Shown: positions 40,512-49,712 of the stretch, piece by piece
How positions within the stretch are numbered: the stretch's first letter is position 1
Layout of the letters: every line of letters begins with the position of its first letter
Source of the DNA: Streptomyces xylophagus
Lineage (GTDB): Bacteria > Actinomycetota > Actinomycetes > Streptomycetales > Streptomycetaceae
Length of the DNA stretch: 64,000 nt
Assembly: GCF_000716435.1 (NCBI RefSeq)
Contig: NZ_JNWO01000002.1
Coordinates: 186,001 to 250,000 of the forward strand
Reading direction: 5' to 3'
Made by a program: the position numbers and the translations under genes
Notes under the pieces: generated by a model
Seen by the model: only the letters and a program-made list of their open reading frames with translations
What the model was told of the DNA's origin: nothing
Database searches by the model: none

Positions 40512-43215
40512 AACACCGGACGCCGAACGGCGACGGCTGGCCGAGGCCGACGACTCCGGGGTGCCATGGCGCCGTTGGGGTCCTTATCTGAGCGAGCGCC
40601 AGTGGGGGACAGTCCGGGAGGACTACAGCCAGGGCGGCGACGCCTGGTCGTACTTCACCCACGACCAGGCCCGCTCCCGCGCCTACCGCTGGGGCGAGGA
40701 CGGCATCGCGGGCGTCAGCGACGACAAGCAGCGGCTGTGCTTCGCGCTCGCGCTGTGGAACGGCCGCGATCCGATCCTCAAGGAGCGGATGTTCGGCCTC
40801 ACCAACGCCGAGGGAAACCACGGCGAGGACGTCAAGGAGTACTACTTCTATCTCGACAGCACACCCACGCACTCTTACATGAAGTACCTCTACAAATACC
40901 CGCAGTCGGAGTTCCCGTACGAGGACCTGAAGGCCACCAACCAGGCCCGTGGGCGCGGTGACTTCGAGTACGAACTCCTCGACACCGGCATCTTCGACGA
41001 GGACCGCTACTTCGACGTGTTCGTCGAGTACGCCAAGGCCGGCCCCGAAGACCTGCTGATCGAGATCACCGCGCACAACCGCGGCCCCGACGAGGCACCC
41101 CTCCACCTGCTGCCGACCCTGTGGTTCCGGCACACCTGGTCCTGGGCGGGTGGGACCGTCGTCCCCTCCATCCACCAGGAACCCGGCGGCCCACTCCGCG
41201 CCGACCACGAGGAGCTGGGCCCGCGCTGGCTGTACTGCGACGCGGACGCGCAGACCCTGTTCACCGAGAACGACACCAACAACGAGAAGATCTTCGGCAG
41301 TTCGAACACCTCCCCGTACGTGAAGGACGGCATCGACCGGTACGTCGTCGCGGGCGAGACCGGAGCCGTCAACCCCGAGGGGACCGGAACCAAGGCCGCC
41401 GTCCACCACGTGCTCACCATCCCGGGCGGCCAGAGCGCCACCGTCCGCCTGCGCCTCAGCGCCACCGAACTGCCCGACTGGACCGGTGACTTCGAGCCGG
41501 TCATGGCGCAACGTCGTGCGGAGGCCGACGAGTTCTACGACGGCATCACCTCCGCCGACACCCCGGTCGACGAACGGCGCCTGGTCCGGCAGGCGTTGGC
41601 GGGAATGCTGTGGAGCAAGCAGTACTACTACCTCGACGTCGAGCGCTGGCTGTCCGAGCACGGTGTCGACCCGCTCGCCTCCGACCCACGCATCCGCAAC
41701 AGCAACTGGTACCACATGGTCAACGACGAGATCATGTCGATGCCGGACACCTGGGAGTACCCGTGGTTCGCCGCCTGGGACCTCGCCTTCCATACCGTCG
41801 CCCTGTCGATGGTCGATCTCACTTTCGCCAAGGGCCAGTTGGACCTGCTGCTGCGCCGCCTCTACCTCCACCCCAACGGCCAGATCCCGGCCTACGAATG
41901 GAACTTCGGCGACGTCAACCCGCCCGTGCACGCCTGGGCCACCCTGTTCCTCTACGAGCTGGAGAAGCACCGCACCGGCAAGGGCGACCGCGCCTTCTTG
42001 GAGAACGCCTTCCAGAAGCTGATGAAGAACTTCAGCTGGTGGCTCAACCGCAAGGACACCGACGGCAACAACGTCTTCCAGGGCGGCTTCCTCGGCCTCG
42101 ACAACATCGGCGTCTTCGACCGCAGCGCCCCGCTCCCCACCGGCGGCCACCTCGACCAGGCGGACGGCACGGCGTGGATGGCGCTGTACTGCCAGAACCT
42201 CCTGGAGATCGCCATAGAGTTGGCGGTCGACAACCCCGTCTACATCGAGCAGGCGCAGTCCCTCTTCGAGCACTTCGCATGGATCGCCGTCGCCATGAAC
42301 CGCATCGGTGCCGACAACGCGAGCCTGTGGGACGAGGAGGACGGCTTCTTCTACGACGTGCTGCGACTGCCCGACGGCACGGCGACCCGGCTCAAGGTGC
42401 GCTCGCTCGTCGGACTGATCCCGCTCGCGGCCACCAGCCTCGTCGGCGGCTGGGCGGACCAGCGCTTCCCCGAACTGGTCGCGGGAGCAAGGGAGTTCAT
42501 CGACCGCCATCCGGCGGTGGAAGCCACCATCTCCTCGCACGAGGCACTGGGCCCGAACGCCGACGGCCGGTACCTGTTCGCCCTGTTCGGCGAGGACCGG
42601 CTGCGGCGCATCCTGTCGCGGATGCTCGACGAGGGCGAGTTCCTCGGCCCGCACGGCATCCGCTCCCTCTCCCGCTATCACGCCGAGCACCCGTACAACT
42701 TCGAGGTGCACGGGGAGTCGTACGGAGTCGGCTATCTGCCCGCCGAGTCCGACTCCGGGATGTTCGGCGGCAACTCCAACTGGCGTGGCCCCGTGTGGTT
42801 CCCGGTCAACCTGCTCCTCATCCGCGCCCTGCTCAACCTGCACGCCTTCCACGGCCCGGAGTTCACCGTCGAGTGCCCGACCGGATCGGGCCGCCAGCTC
42901 ACCCTGTACGAGGTCGCCCGCGAGATCTCCGACCGGCTCACCGCCACCTTCCTCAGCGACGAGGACGGACACCGGCCGGTGCACGGCGCCCAGGCCAAGT
43001 TCGCCAAGGACCCGCACTGGAAGGACCTGATCCTCTTCTACGAGTACTTCCACGGCGACAACGGCGCCGGCCTCGGCGCCTCCCACCAGACCGGCTGGAC
43101 CGGCCTGTCCGCGGTCACGGCCACCCTCTTCCACATGTTGGGCGACGAGGAGTGGTCGGCCCGGGGCCGCGAGAGCCTCCGCCCGACCGGCGACCGAGAG
43201 GAGCCGCTGTCATGA
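40495..43215 (+). CDS. GH63-type (MGH1-like) alpha-glucosidase
   Basis: The 906-residue protein resembles large GH63-related glucosidases with the MGH1-like (alpha/alpha)6 domain. Seen motifs are PWRRWGPYLSERQWGTVREDYSQGGDAWSYF at the N-terminus, NNEKIFGSSN, WGFAAWDLAFHTVALSMVDLTFAKGQL-like barrel sequence near residues 420-450 (written here from PWFAAWDLAFHT), PAYEWNFGDVNPPVHAW, and GMFGGNSNWRGPVWFPVN near residue 760. There is no signal peptide, so it acts in the cytoplasm on an imported or internally made glucoside. ATG 40495 with GGGGAGGA upstream is chosen. Its stop overlaps the GH13 gene start (ATGA). Confidence 0.8.
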   Translation: MGTNGETPDAERRRLAEADDSGVPWRRWGPYLSERQWGTVREDYSQGGDAWSYFTHDQARSRAYRWGEDGIAGVSDDKQRLCFALALWNGRDPILKERMFGLTNAEGNHGEDVKEYYFYLDSTPTHSYMKYLYKYPQSEFPYEDLKATNQARGRGDFEYELLDTGIFDEDRYFDVFVEYAKAGPEDLLIEITAHNRGPDEAPLHLLPTLWFRHTWSWAGGTVVPSIHQEPGGPLRADHEELGPRWLYCDADAQTLFTENDTNNEKIFGSSNTSPYVKDGIDRYVVAGETGAVNPEGTGTKAAVHHVLTIPGGQSATVRLRLSATELPDWTGDFEPVMAQRRAEADEFYDGITSADTPVDERRLVRQALAGMLWSKQYYYLDVERWLSEHGVDPLASDPRIRNSNWYHMVNDEIMSMPDTWEYPWFAAWDLAFHTVALSMVDLTFAKGQLDLLLRRLYLHPNGQIPAYEWNFGDVNPPVHAWATLFLYELEKHRTGKGDRAFLENAFQKLMKNFSWWLNRKDTDGNNVFQGGFLGLDNIGVFDRSAPLPTGGHLDQADGTAWMALYCQNLLEIAIELAVDNPVYIEQAQSLFEHFAWIAVAMNRIGADNASLWDEEDGFFYDVLRLPDGTATRLKVRSLVGLIPLAATSLVGGWADQRFPELVAGAREFIDRHPAVEATISSHEALGPNADGRYLFALFGEDRLRRILSRMLDEGEFLGPHGIRSLSRYHAEHPYNFEVHGESYGVGYLPAESDSGMFGGNSNWRGPVWFPVNLLLIRALLNLHAFHGPEFTVECPTGSGRQLTLYEVAREISDRLTATFLSDEDGHRPVHGAQAKFAKDPHWKDLILFYEYFHGDNGAGLGASHQTGWTGLSAVTATLFHMLGDEEWSARGRESLRPTGDREEPLS

Positions 43216-44696
43216 CCGCCTGGCCCGACCATCCGGTGATCTACGAGATCAACACCCTCATCTGGCTGGGGGAGTTGAGCAGCCGCTACGGCCACCGCGT
43301 CACCCTCGGCGAGGTGCCCGAGGCCGCCTGGGACGAGGTTGCGCTCGACGGCGTCGACGCCGTCTGGCTGATGGGCGTGTGGGAACGCAGCCCGGCCGGA
43401 CTGGAGATCGCGCTGCGCGACGCGTCGCTCCAGGAGTCGTTCCGCGCGGCACTGCCCGACCTTCGCCCGGAGGATGTGGCCGGATCGCCGTACTGCGTCC
43501 GGAACTACGTCGTCGACGCATCCCTCGGCGGCCCCGAGGGTCTGGCCGCCGCCCGCGCCCAACTGGCCGCCCGTGGCGTCAGGTTGATTCTCGACTACGT
43601 CCCCAACCACGTGGCTCCCGACCACCCTTGGCTGACCGAACGCCCCGGCTGCCTGGTCCAGGGCACCCCGGACGACCTGGCCCGCGACCCCGCCGCCTTC
43701 CTCGAAGCCGGCGGCAAGGTCTTCGCCCGGGGCCGAGACCCCTACTTCGCGCCCTGGCCGGACGTGGTCCAACTCAACGCCTTCAGCGACGAGTTGCGCA
43801 CGGCCGCCGTCGACACCCTGGCCTCGATCGGCGACCAGGCGGACGGCGTGCGCTGCGACATGGCCATGCTGCTGATGACCGACGTGTTCGCGAAGACCTG
43901 GGGCGAGCGGGCGGGCACGGCACCGGCCGAGGACTTCTGGCCGTACGTCGTCCCGAAGGTCCGCGAGCGTCACCCCGACCTCCTCTTCGTCGCCGAGGCG
44001 TACTGGGACCTCGAATGGGCCCTCCAACAGCAGGGGTTCGACCACTGCTACGACAAACGGCTCTACGACCGACTGCTGCACGAGGGCGCGGAATCAGTGC
44101 ACGGTCATCTCCAGGCCGACCTTGCCTACCAGCGCGGCCTGGTCCGCTTCCTGGAGAACCACGACGAACCCCGGGCCGCCGCCACCCTGTCGCCCGAGCG
44201 GGAACGGGCGGCAGCCGTCACCATCGCGACCCTGCCCGGCGCGACGCTCTGGCACGAGGGCCAGTTCGAGGGACGGAAGGTACGGCCACCGGTCTTCCTC
44301 TCCCGTCGGCCGGAGGAGCCCGTCGACAAGGAACTCCTCGCGTTCCACCACCAGTTGCTCGCCGCCGTCGCCTCCTCCGGCATGCGCACAGGAGGGGAGT
44401 GGCGGCTGCTCGACTGCACCGGCTGGCCGGACAACCCGTCCCACGAGAACCTGGTCGCCTGGTCCTGGACCACCGACTCCAGCCGCCATCTCGTAGTCGT
44501 CAATCTCTCCGAACAACCCGCCCAGGGCCGCGTCCGCCTCCCGTGGACCGACCTGCGCGGTGGTACCCGCCAACTCACCGAACTGCTCACCGACTTGACC
44601 TACCACCGGGACGGCGACGAGCTGGTCGACCCGGGTCTGTACGTCGAGTTGGAGGGGCTGCGCTGGCATCTGGTCGCGGTGCTGCCCGGATCTTGA
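43212..44696 (+). CDS. GH13 alpha-amylase family enzyme
   Basis: The 494-residue protein has the four GH13 regions: DYVPNH, GVRCDMAM with nucleophile Asp216, FVAEAYWD with acid/base Glu262, and FLENHDEPR with transition-state Asp318. There is no signal peptide. The chain length and the variant regions do not point to one specificity; maltose-, trehalose- or sucrose-active intracellular enzymes are all possible. It is translationally coupled to the GH63-type glucosidase (4-bp ATGA overlap), so the two likely process the same glucoside. Confidence 0.85.
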   Translation: MTAWPDHPVIYEINTLIWLGELSSRYGHRVTLGEVPEAAWDEVALDGVDAVWLMGVWERSPAGLEIALRDASLQESFRAALPDLRPEDVAGSPYCVRNYVVDASLGGPEGLAAARAQLAARGVRLILDYVPNHVAPDHPWLTERPGCLVQGTPDDLARDPAAFLEAGGKVFARGRDPYFAPWPDVVQLNAFSDELRTAAVDTLASIGDQADGVRCDMAMLLMTDVFAKTWGERAGTAPAEDFWPYVVPKVRERHPDLLFVAEAYWDLEWALQQQGFDHCYDKRLYDRLLHEGAESVHGHLQADLAYQRGLVRFLENHDEPRAAATLSPERERAAAVTIATLPGATLWHEGQFEGRKVRPPVFLSRRPEEPVDKELLAFHHQLLAAVASSGMRTGGEWRLLDCTGWPDNPSHENLVAWSWTTDSSRHLVVVNLSEQPAQGRVRLPWTDLRGGTRQLTELLTDLTYHRDGDELVDPGLYVELEGLRWHLVAVLPGS

Positions 44697-44754
44697 TCTG
44701 TGTGCAACTGGTGAAGGATTGACGGGAGTTGTGAAAGGTGACAAGAATTCGGCT

Positions 44755-44784
44755 TACTTCGCTGTCCCTTTACTGAGCGAAGTA
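44755..44784 (+). promoter_or_regulatory. Dyad TACTTCGCT-N12-AGCGAAGTA upstream of the LAETG gene
   Basis: Perfect 9-bp arms lie 59 bp after the GH13 stop and about 100 bp before the LAETG protein start. TTGACG at 44719-44724 could be a -35 box with AAGAAT as a weak -10. The dyad is either a terminator of the GH operon or an operator or 5' UTR element. Confidence 0.4.
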
Positions 44785-44886
44785 CCTGCGAGCGGTCCGG
44801 TCGCGCACGCCCTCGATCGTTTCCTTTCGTGCGCCCGTCGCTCGCTCTGCCACCTCCCACACCTTTCACCATCGTCGAGGCTCACT

Positions 44887-45813
44887 TTGTCACGTTCGCA
44901 CCACCTTCAATCCCTGTCCGCCCTCGCGGCCACCGCGTTCCTCGCCGCCGCCGCGCCCGTGCTCGCGGCCGGCCCGGCGAGCGCCACCGATTCCGACGCA
45001 TGCCAGTCCGCCACCGTGCAGTACCGCATCGTCGGTGCCGATGGAAACGTTGTCGGCGCGGACTGGACCTCCCAGGGCGGGTTCCTTCAGTGGGACACCA
45101 TCCCCGGCACCGTCGAGGTCCGGCTGGCTCCCGACCAGAGCGTCGGAGACAGCTGCAAGTACCCCGTCTCGCTCGCCGAGTACACCGCCGAAGGCCCCAA
45201 CTGGTACAACTCCGGCCACCAGACCATGGTCGACAAGGCCACGGTCTACCTCACCGTCAAGGACGTCGCCGGCGCGGACGACGCACAGCAGACCTGGCAG
45301 CAGCTGAAGGTCAAGTCGCCCGACTGCTACGGCCAGATCGACCTGTACGGCGACGACGTCACCTACGACGGCGGCACGGGCGAGGGCCACGGCCCGCTTC
45401 CGTACCAGCCCGACAACATCATGACGCCGTACCACCTCATCGCGGCCTGGAACGGCGGCGACAAGGAGTGCACCCCGAGCACGCCGGACTCGCCCACCCC
45501 GACGCCGACCCAGCCGGCCTCGGCCCCGCCCGCGACGCCGTCGACCCCGGCCGACAGCACGCCTCCCGCCGAGGAGTCGACCCCGCCGGCCAGCCCCAAG
45601 CCGTCGACGACGCCTCCCACCTCCGCGCACGTCCCGCCGCTGAAGTCGACGCCCTCGCCCTCGCCGAAGGCGACGCCCAACGGTGGCAACCAGCCGCTGG
45701 CGGAGACCGGTTCCAGCGCGCCGGTCGGACTCATAGCGGGCGGTGCCGCCCTGGTGATCGCCCTGGGCGCCGGCGGGGTCTACGCGGCCGGCCGCGCTCG
45801 CCGCTCCTCCTGA
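44887..45813 (+). CDS. Sortase-anchored surface protein with LAETG motif
   Basis: The 308-residue protein has a signal peptide (SRSHHLQSLSALAATAFLAAAAPVLA, cleavage near ASA), a globular domain of about 165 residues with four cysteines (DSDACQSATVQYRIVG, DSCKYPVSL, SPDCYGQ, DKECTPS), a long Pro/Thr/Ser-rich wall-spanning stretch, and a C-terminal LAETG motif, hydrophobic helix and basic RARRSS tail. Class E sortases of streptomycetes cleave LAXTG sites, so the protein should be joined to peptidoglycan. Its ligand is unknown. Start TTG 44887 is chosen because GAGG lies six bases upstream and the signal peptide begins there. Confidence 0.82.
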   Translation: MSRSHHLQSLSALAATAFLAAAAPVLAAGPASATDSDACQSATVQYRIVGADGNVVGADWTSQGGFLQWDTIPGTVEVRLAPDQSVGDSCKYPVSLAEYTAEGPNWYNSGHQTMVDKATVYLTVKDVAGADDAQQTWQQLKVKSPDCYGQIDLYGDDVTYDGGTGEGHGPLPYQPDNIMTPYHLIAAWNGGDKECTPSTPDSPTPTPTQPASAPPATPSTPADSTPPAEESTPPASPKPSTTPPTSAHVPPLKSTPSPSPKATPNGGNQPLAETGSSAPVGLIAGGAALVIALGAGGVYAAGRARRSS

Positions 45814-45840
45814 CACAGTCACGCCCGGCGTGAACCGACC

Positions 45841-45872
45841 GCCCCGCCCCGTGAGTTGTCACGGGGCGGGGC
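45841..45872. terminator. Bidirectional terminator hairpin
   Basis: GCCCCGCCCCGTGA and TCACGGGGCGGGGC form a perfect 14-bp stem with a 4-nt loop, between the convergent LAETG and MarR genes and abutting the MarR stop. Confidence 0.85.
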
Positions 45873-46328
45873 TCACGGCCGTGGCCAGGGACGCCCGCCG
45901 ATCCGTTCGATGTCGGTGTTGAAGCGTCGTAGAAAAGCCGCGAAGGCGTCGATGTCCTCGTCCGACCAGCCGTCCATGATCTGGTCCAGGGACCGGACCA
46001 GACCCTCGCGTTCCTCGTCCAGCATCCGCTCGCCCAGGTCCGTGATGCGGAACTTGCGGGCCATGCCGCCCTGCGGGTCGGGGATGCGCTCCACCAGTCC
46101 GGAGCGCATGGCGGCCGCCGTCTGCCGGTTGAGGGTGGACGTGTCGAGGCCGAAGGCGTCGCTCAACTCGCCGATCGACATGGGTCCTTGGACGCGGATC
46201 CGGCTCAGCAGGATGTAGGCGCTGCGCTCCAGCACGCCGTCCTTGCGGCGACCGCCCTTCTGTGCGAGCAGGCCGTGCCGGCTGAGGAGCATCTGCTCGT
46301 ACTCGACTTCGCGCGTGCGCCTGTCCAT
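45873..46328 (-). CDS. MarR family transcriptional regulator
   Basis: The 151-residue protein has a winged helix-turn-helix: LERSAYILLSRIRVQGPMSIGELSDAFGLDTSTLNRQTAAAMRSGLVERIPDPQGGMARKFRITDLGERML. It ends in a helical dimerisation segment. It is divergent from a DHA2-type MFS gene and most likely represses it and itself, the common MarR/efflux arrangement. ATG 46328 has GGAGG ten bases upstream; the longer frame to 46460 lacks support. Confidence 0.87.
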   Translation of the reverse strand: MDRRTREVEYEQMLLSRHGLLAQKGGRRKDGVLERSAYILLSRIRVQGPMSIGELSDAFGLDTSTLNRQTAAAMRSGLVERIPDPQGGMARKFRITDLGERMLDEEREGLVRSLDQIMDGWSDEDIDAFAAFLRRFNTDIERIGGRPWPRP

Positions 46329-46437
46329 CGGTCCGCTGCCTCCTGCTTCCCGCCGATACCGCCGCCGTGTCATGCGGTCAGGGGCGGCCGTGCCCATCCT
46401 CGCACGACGGTATGCATCATCCCCATCACATGGCTGA

Positions 46438-46452
46438 TACATACGATGTGTA
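46438..46452. promoter_or_regulatory. Candidate MarR operator TACA-N7-TGTA
   Basis: TACATACGATGTGTA has matched 4-bp ends in an imperfect 15-bp palindrome, and TACGATG is repeated directly at 46442-46448 and 46451-46457. It lies in the 177-bp divergent region between the MarR and MFS genes, 54 bp before the MFS ATG. Confidence 0.45.
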
Positions 46453-46505
46453 CGATGCACATTCCTTCACCTCCCGACCGAACAGACATGCCGAGGAGTC
46501 CCGTC

Positions 46506-47963
46506 ATGGACGCCCCCCAGCCCTCAGCCCGCGCAGGCGGCGTGATCGCCACGCTGGCCTTCGCCGGCACCACGGCCGCGATCATGCAGACGCTGGTCAC
46601 CCCGCTCATCGCCGACCTGCCGGAGATGCTGCACACCTCGTCCTCGAACGCCGCGTGGGTGATCACGGCCACCCTCCTGGTGGCGGCCGTCTGCGTACCG
46701 GTCGTCGGCCGCCTCGGCGACCTGCTGGGCAAGCGCCGCATGCTGCTCGCCTGCTCCGTCCCGCTGATCGTGGGCTCAGTGGTCTGCGCGCTCTCCTCCT
46801 CCGTCGTCCCGATGATCGTCGGACGCGGTCTGCAGGGCATGGGCATGGGCATGGTCCCGCTGGGCATCGCCCTGCTGCGGGACGTCGTACCGCAGGAGCG
46901 GCTGAGCCCCTCCATCGCGCTCGTCAGCGCCTCCATGGGCATCGGTGGCGGCCTCGGCCTGCCGATCGCCGCGGCCATCGCCCAGTACGCCAACTGGCGT
47001 GCCCTGTTCTGGGGTTCGGCCGCTCTGGCCGCGGTCGTCGCCACGCTGATCTGGTTCCTGATCCCGGACGTACCGGCCGCCGCCAAGGGCCAGCGCTTCG
47101 ACGCCCCCGGCGCCCTCGGCCTCGCCGTCGGCCTGGTCTGTCTGCTGCTCGGCATCTCCAAGGGCGCCGACTGGGGCTGGGGTTCGGCCACCGTCCTGGG
47201 CCTGTTCGCCGTCGCGATCGTGGCCTTCCTGGCCTGGGGCGTGTGGGAACTGCGCACCGGCGACCCGCTGATCGACCTGCGCACCACGGCCCGACCCCGA
47301 GTCCTGATCACCAACATCGCCTCGGTCTTCGTCGGCGTCGGCATGTACTCCAGCATGCTGGTCGTACCGCAGCTGCTCCAGTTCCCCGAGGCCACCGGCT
47401 ACGGCCTGGGCCAGTCGATGCTCGCGTCCGGCCTCTGGATGGCGCCCGGCGGCATCATGATGATGATCGTCTCCCCGCTCGGCGGAAAGCTCACCAACGC
47501 CCGCGGCCCCAAGTTCACCCTGATCAGCGGTGTGCTCGTCATCACCGCCGGCTACGCCCTGTCGATGGGCCTGATGAGCTCCGCGTGGGGCCTCATGGTG
47601 GTCATCATCGTCATCAACAGCGGCGTCGGCCTCGCCTACGGCGCGATGCCCGCCCTCATCATGAGCTCGGTCCCCCTCTCCGAGACCGCCGCCGCCAACG
47701 GCTTCAACACCCTCATGCGTTCCCTCGGCACCTCCATCGGCGCCGCGGTGATCGGCGTGGTCCTCGCCCAGATGACCACCACGGCGGGCGGCTACACCTT
47801 CACCTCCGAGGGCGGCTTCCGCACGGGCCTCCTCATCGGCGGCAGCGTCGCCCTGCTCGCGGCCCTGGTCGCGGCCGCGATCCCGGCCGTACGCCAGACC
47901 GCGCCCGGGGAGGAGAAGCCCGAGCCGGTCACCGCGCTCAAGGGTGCCGGGGTCGAGTCCTGA
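46506..47963 (+). CDS. MFS multidrug exporter, DHA2 (14-helix) type
   Basis: The 485-residue protein has about 14 membrane helices. The first helices read IATLAFAGTTAAIMQTLVTPLIADLPEML and NAAWVITATLLVAAVCVPVVGRLGDLLGKRRML (MFS motif A, GRLGDLLGKRR), and GRGLQGMGMGMVPLGIAL is a DHA2-like helix 4 motif. Such proteins are proton-driven exporters of drugs or antibiotics. ATG 46506 with GAGGAG upstream is preferred to ATG 46488. It is divergent from a MarR regulator, and a stem-loop terminator follows. Confidence 0.9.
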   Translation: MDAPQPSARAGGVIATLAFAGTTAAIMQTLVTPLIADLPEMLHTSSSNAAWVITATLLVAAVCVPVVGRLGDLLGKRRMLLACSVPLIVGSVVCALSSSVVPMIVGRGLQGMGMGMVPLGIALLRDVVPQERLSPSIALVSASMGIGGGLGLPIAAAIAQYANWRALFWGSAALAAVVATLIWFLIPDVPAAAKGQRFDAPGALGLAVGLVCLLLGISKGADWGWGSATVLGLFAVAIVAFLAWGVWELRTGDPLIDLRTTARPRVLITNIASVFVGVGMYSSMLVVPQLLQFPEATGYGLGQSMLASGLWMAPGGIMMMIVSPLGGKLTNARGPKFTLISGVLVITAGYALSMGLMSSAWGLMVVIIVINSGVGLAYGAMPALIMSSVPLSETAAANGFNTLMRSLGTSIGAAVIGVVLAQMTTTAGGYTFTSEGGFRTGLLIGGSVALLAALVAAAIPAVRQTAPGEEKPEPVTALKGAGVES

Positions 47964-47992
47964 CCGCAACACGCTGAACGTACGGGGGTAAC

Positions 47993-48041
47993 GCTGCCCG
48001 GCGACGAAGGACTGCGGGATCGGTCCTCGGCGCCGGGCAGC
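47993..48041 (+). terminator. Terminator hairpin after the MFS exporter gene
   Basis: GCTGCCCGGCG (47993-48003) pairs with CGCCGGGCAGC (48031-48041). An inner AGGAC/GTCCT stem (48008-48012/48023-48027) extends the hairpin. Confidence 0.75.
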
Positions 48042-48118
48042 GGGCTGTTCGACGACCGAGCATGGAGCGGCACGGGAGCTGTTGCCGATGGCGGGCCCGT
48101 GGGGGGAGCGTGGTCGGT

Positions 48119-48940
48119 GTGGAGAAGCGGCGGTCCGACGTGTGGGCGGCCGGGGATGCCTACGAGGGGTACATGGGGCGGTGGAGCCGTCGTGTCGCCG
48201 AGGCCTTCGTCGCATGGCTCGGGTGTGAGCCCGGTGCGCGCTGGCTGGACGTGGGATGCGGTACCGGAGCGCTCACCTCGACGGTCGTCGACCGGTGCCG
48301 GCCCCGGACGGTGGTCGGCCTGGAACGGTCCGCCGGGTTCGCCGCCTCGGCCCGCACCGCCGTTCCCGCGGCCACGGGCTTCGCCGTGGCCGACGCCGAG
48401 GAACTGCCGGTCCGTGACGCGGTGTTCGACGTGGCCGTCAGCGGTCTGATGCTCAACTTCCTTGCCGAACCGGCCGATTCGGTGCGCGAGGCGGCCCGCG
48501 CGGTGCGAACGGGCGGGCTGGTCGCCGCATATGTGTGGGACTACGCCGACGGCATGGCGTTCCTGCGTTACTTCTGGGACGCGGCGATCGCGGTGGACCC
48601 GTCGGCCGCCGAACTGGACGAGGGCCGCCGCTTCGAGCTCTGCCGTCCGGATCCACTGCGCGCGGTGTGGGCGGCGGCCGGGCTGACGGACGTAGAGGTC
48701 GCTCCGCTCGAAGTGCCCACGGTCTTCCGGGACTTCGCGGATCTGTGGGAGCCGTTCCTCGCGGGTCAGGGCCCCGCTCCTGGCTATGTCGCCGCCCTCC
48801 CACCGGCAGGTCGGGAGGGATTGCGCGAAACGCTGCGCGCGACCGTACCGACACAGCCGGACGGATCGATCACGCTCACCGCTCGCGCATGGGCGGTGCG
48901 CGGCCGCAGACCGGTCGGCGTCGACGCGCTCACGCCGTAG
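48119..48940 (+). CDS. Class I SAM-dependent methyltransferase
   Basis: The 273-residue protein has the class I methyltransferase fold: motif I LDVGCGTGALTSTVV, acidic strand-2 end VVGLERSAG, motif II-like FAVADAEELPVRDAVFDVAVSGLMLNFLAEP, and a UbiE-like C-terminal half. Substrate unknown. GTG 48119 is chosen with GGGGGGAG ten bases upstream; in-frame codons further upstream (48110, 48062) are alternatives. It is convergent with the TetR gene at 17 bp. Confidence 0.85.
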   Translation: MEKRRSDVWAAGDAYEGYMGRWSRRVAEAFVAWLGCEPGARWLDVGCGTGALTSTVVDRCRPRTVVGLERSAGFAASARTAVPAATGFAVADAEELPVRDAVFDVAVSGLMLNFLAEPADSVREAARAVRTGGLVAAYVWDYADGMAFLRYFWDAAIAVDPSAAELDEGRRFELCRPDPLRAVWAAAGLTDVEVAPLEVPTVFRDFADLWEPFLAGQGPAPGYVAALPPAGREGLRETLRATVPTQPDGSITLTARAWAVRGRRPVGVDALTP

Positions 48941-48957
48941 CCGAGTCGGTTGCTCGA

Positions 48958-49611
48958 TCAGAGGCCTTGCAGGGCGCTGTTGAGTTGGGTCGCGGTGAGG
49001 GCGGGGGCGGGGAGCGCGGGCGTGGCGGGTGCGGCGCGCAGGCCGTCCAGGAGGAGGGCGAGGGGGCGGCGCCAGGCGTCGGGGCCGGCGGCCGTGGTGA
49101 GGGCGGGGACCGTCCGGCCCAGGGCGGCGAGGGCGAACAGAACGTCCTCCGGGGTGACGTCCGCGCGGATCGTCCCCTGGTCGCGGCCCCGGCTCAACAG
49201 CAGTTCCACGGTACGGCGGTTGTGGGCGTGCACGGCCTGGAGCGAGTCGACGCCGTCGAGGTGGGTGGTCATGAGGTCGTTGGTGCCGCGGTCGGCGGCC
49301 AGCCCGGCGAAGACGGTGTGCAGATAACCGGTCAGGCCCGCCCAGGCGTCCTCGGCGGTACGCGCCTGCTCGCCCATGGTCATCGTGTCGGTGAGCAGGT
49401 CGTGGAAGACCGCGTCCACGAGAGCGGCGCGGGTGGGGAAGTGCCGGTACAGGGTGGCGTTGCCGATGCCGGCCCGGCGGGCGATCACGTCGATCGGCGC
49501 GTGGAGGCCCTGCTCGGTGAAGACCTCGTGGGCGGCCTCGATCAGGAGCTCGCGATTGCGCCGTGCGTCGCGGCGCCGAGCAGGTGCCGTCGTGTCGTCC
49601 ACGCCCGTCAT
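48958..49611 (-). CDS. TetR family regulator of the patatin-P450 operon
   Basis: The 217-residue protein has an N-terminal helix-turn-helix (RNRELLIEAAHEVFTEQGLHAPIDVIARRAGIGNATLYRHFPTRAALVDAVF) and a TetR C-terminal ligand domain of the common SBP-type (AWAGLTGYLHTVFAGLAADRG). ATG 49611 has GGAGGG six bases upstream. It is divergent from the patatin gene, and two identical palindromes lie between them, so autorepression and repression of the operon are likely. Confidence 0.88.
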   Translation of the reverse strand: MTGVDDTTAPARRRDARRNRELLIEAAHEVFTEQGLHAPIDVIARRAGIGNATLYRHFPTRAALVDAVFHDLLTDTMTMGEQARTAEDAWAGLTGYLHTVFAGLAADRGTNDLMTTHLDGVDSLQAVHAHNRRTVELLLSRGRDQGTIRADVTPEDVLFALAALGRTVPALTTAAGPDAWRRPLALLLDGLRAAPATPALPAPALTATQLNSALQGL

Positions 49612-49630
49612 CTTCACCCTCCGCACTAGT

Positions 49631-49688
49631 GGGGAGTGCTCCCCGGTAGTGATGCTATCGTCCATCCATCAAGTGGGGAGTGCTCCCC
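49631..49688. promoter_or_regulatory. Twin TetR operators GGGGAG-TG-CTCCCC
   Basis: The same sequence TGGGGAGTGCTCCCC occurs at 49630-49644 and 49674-49688. Each has perfect 6-bp arms. Centres are 44 bp apart, about four helical turns, so both sites face the same side of the DNA. The first is 19 bp from the tetR start and the second 25 bp from the patatin start. Confidence 0.75.
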
Positions 49689-49712
49689 ATTTAGGCAGAC
49701 GAAGGGGGCGTC

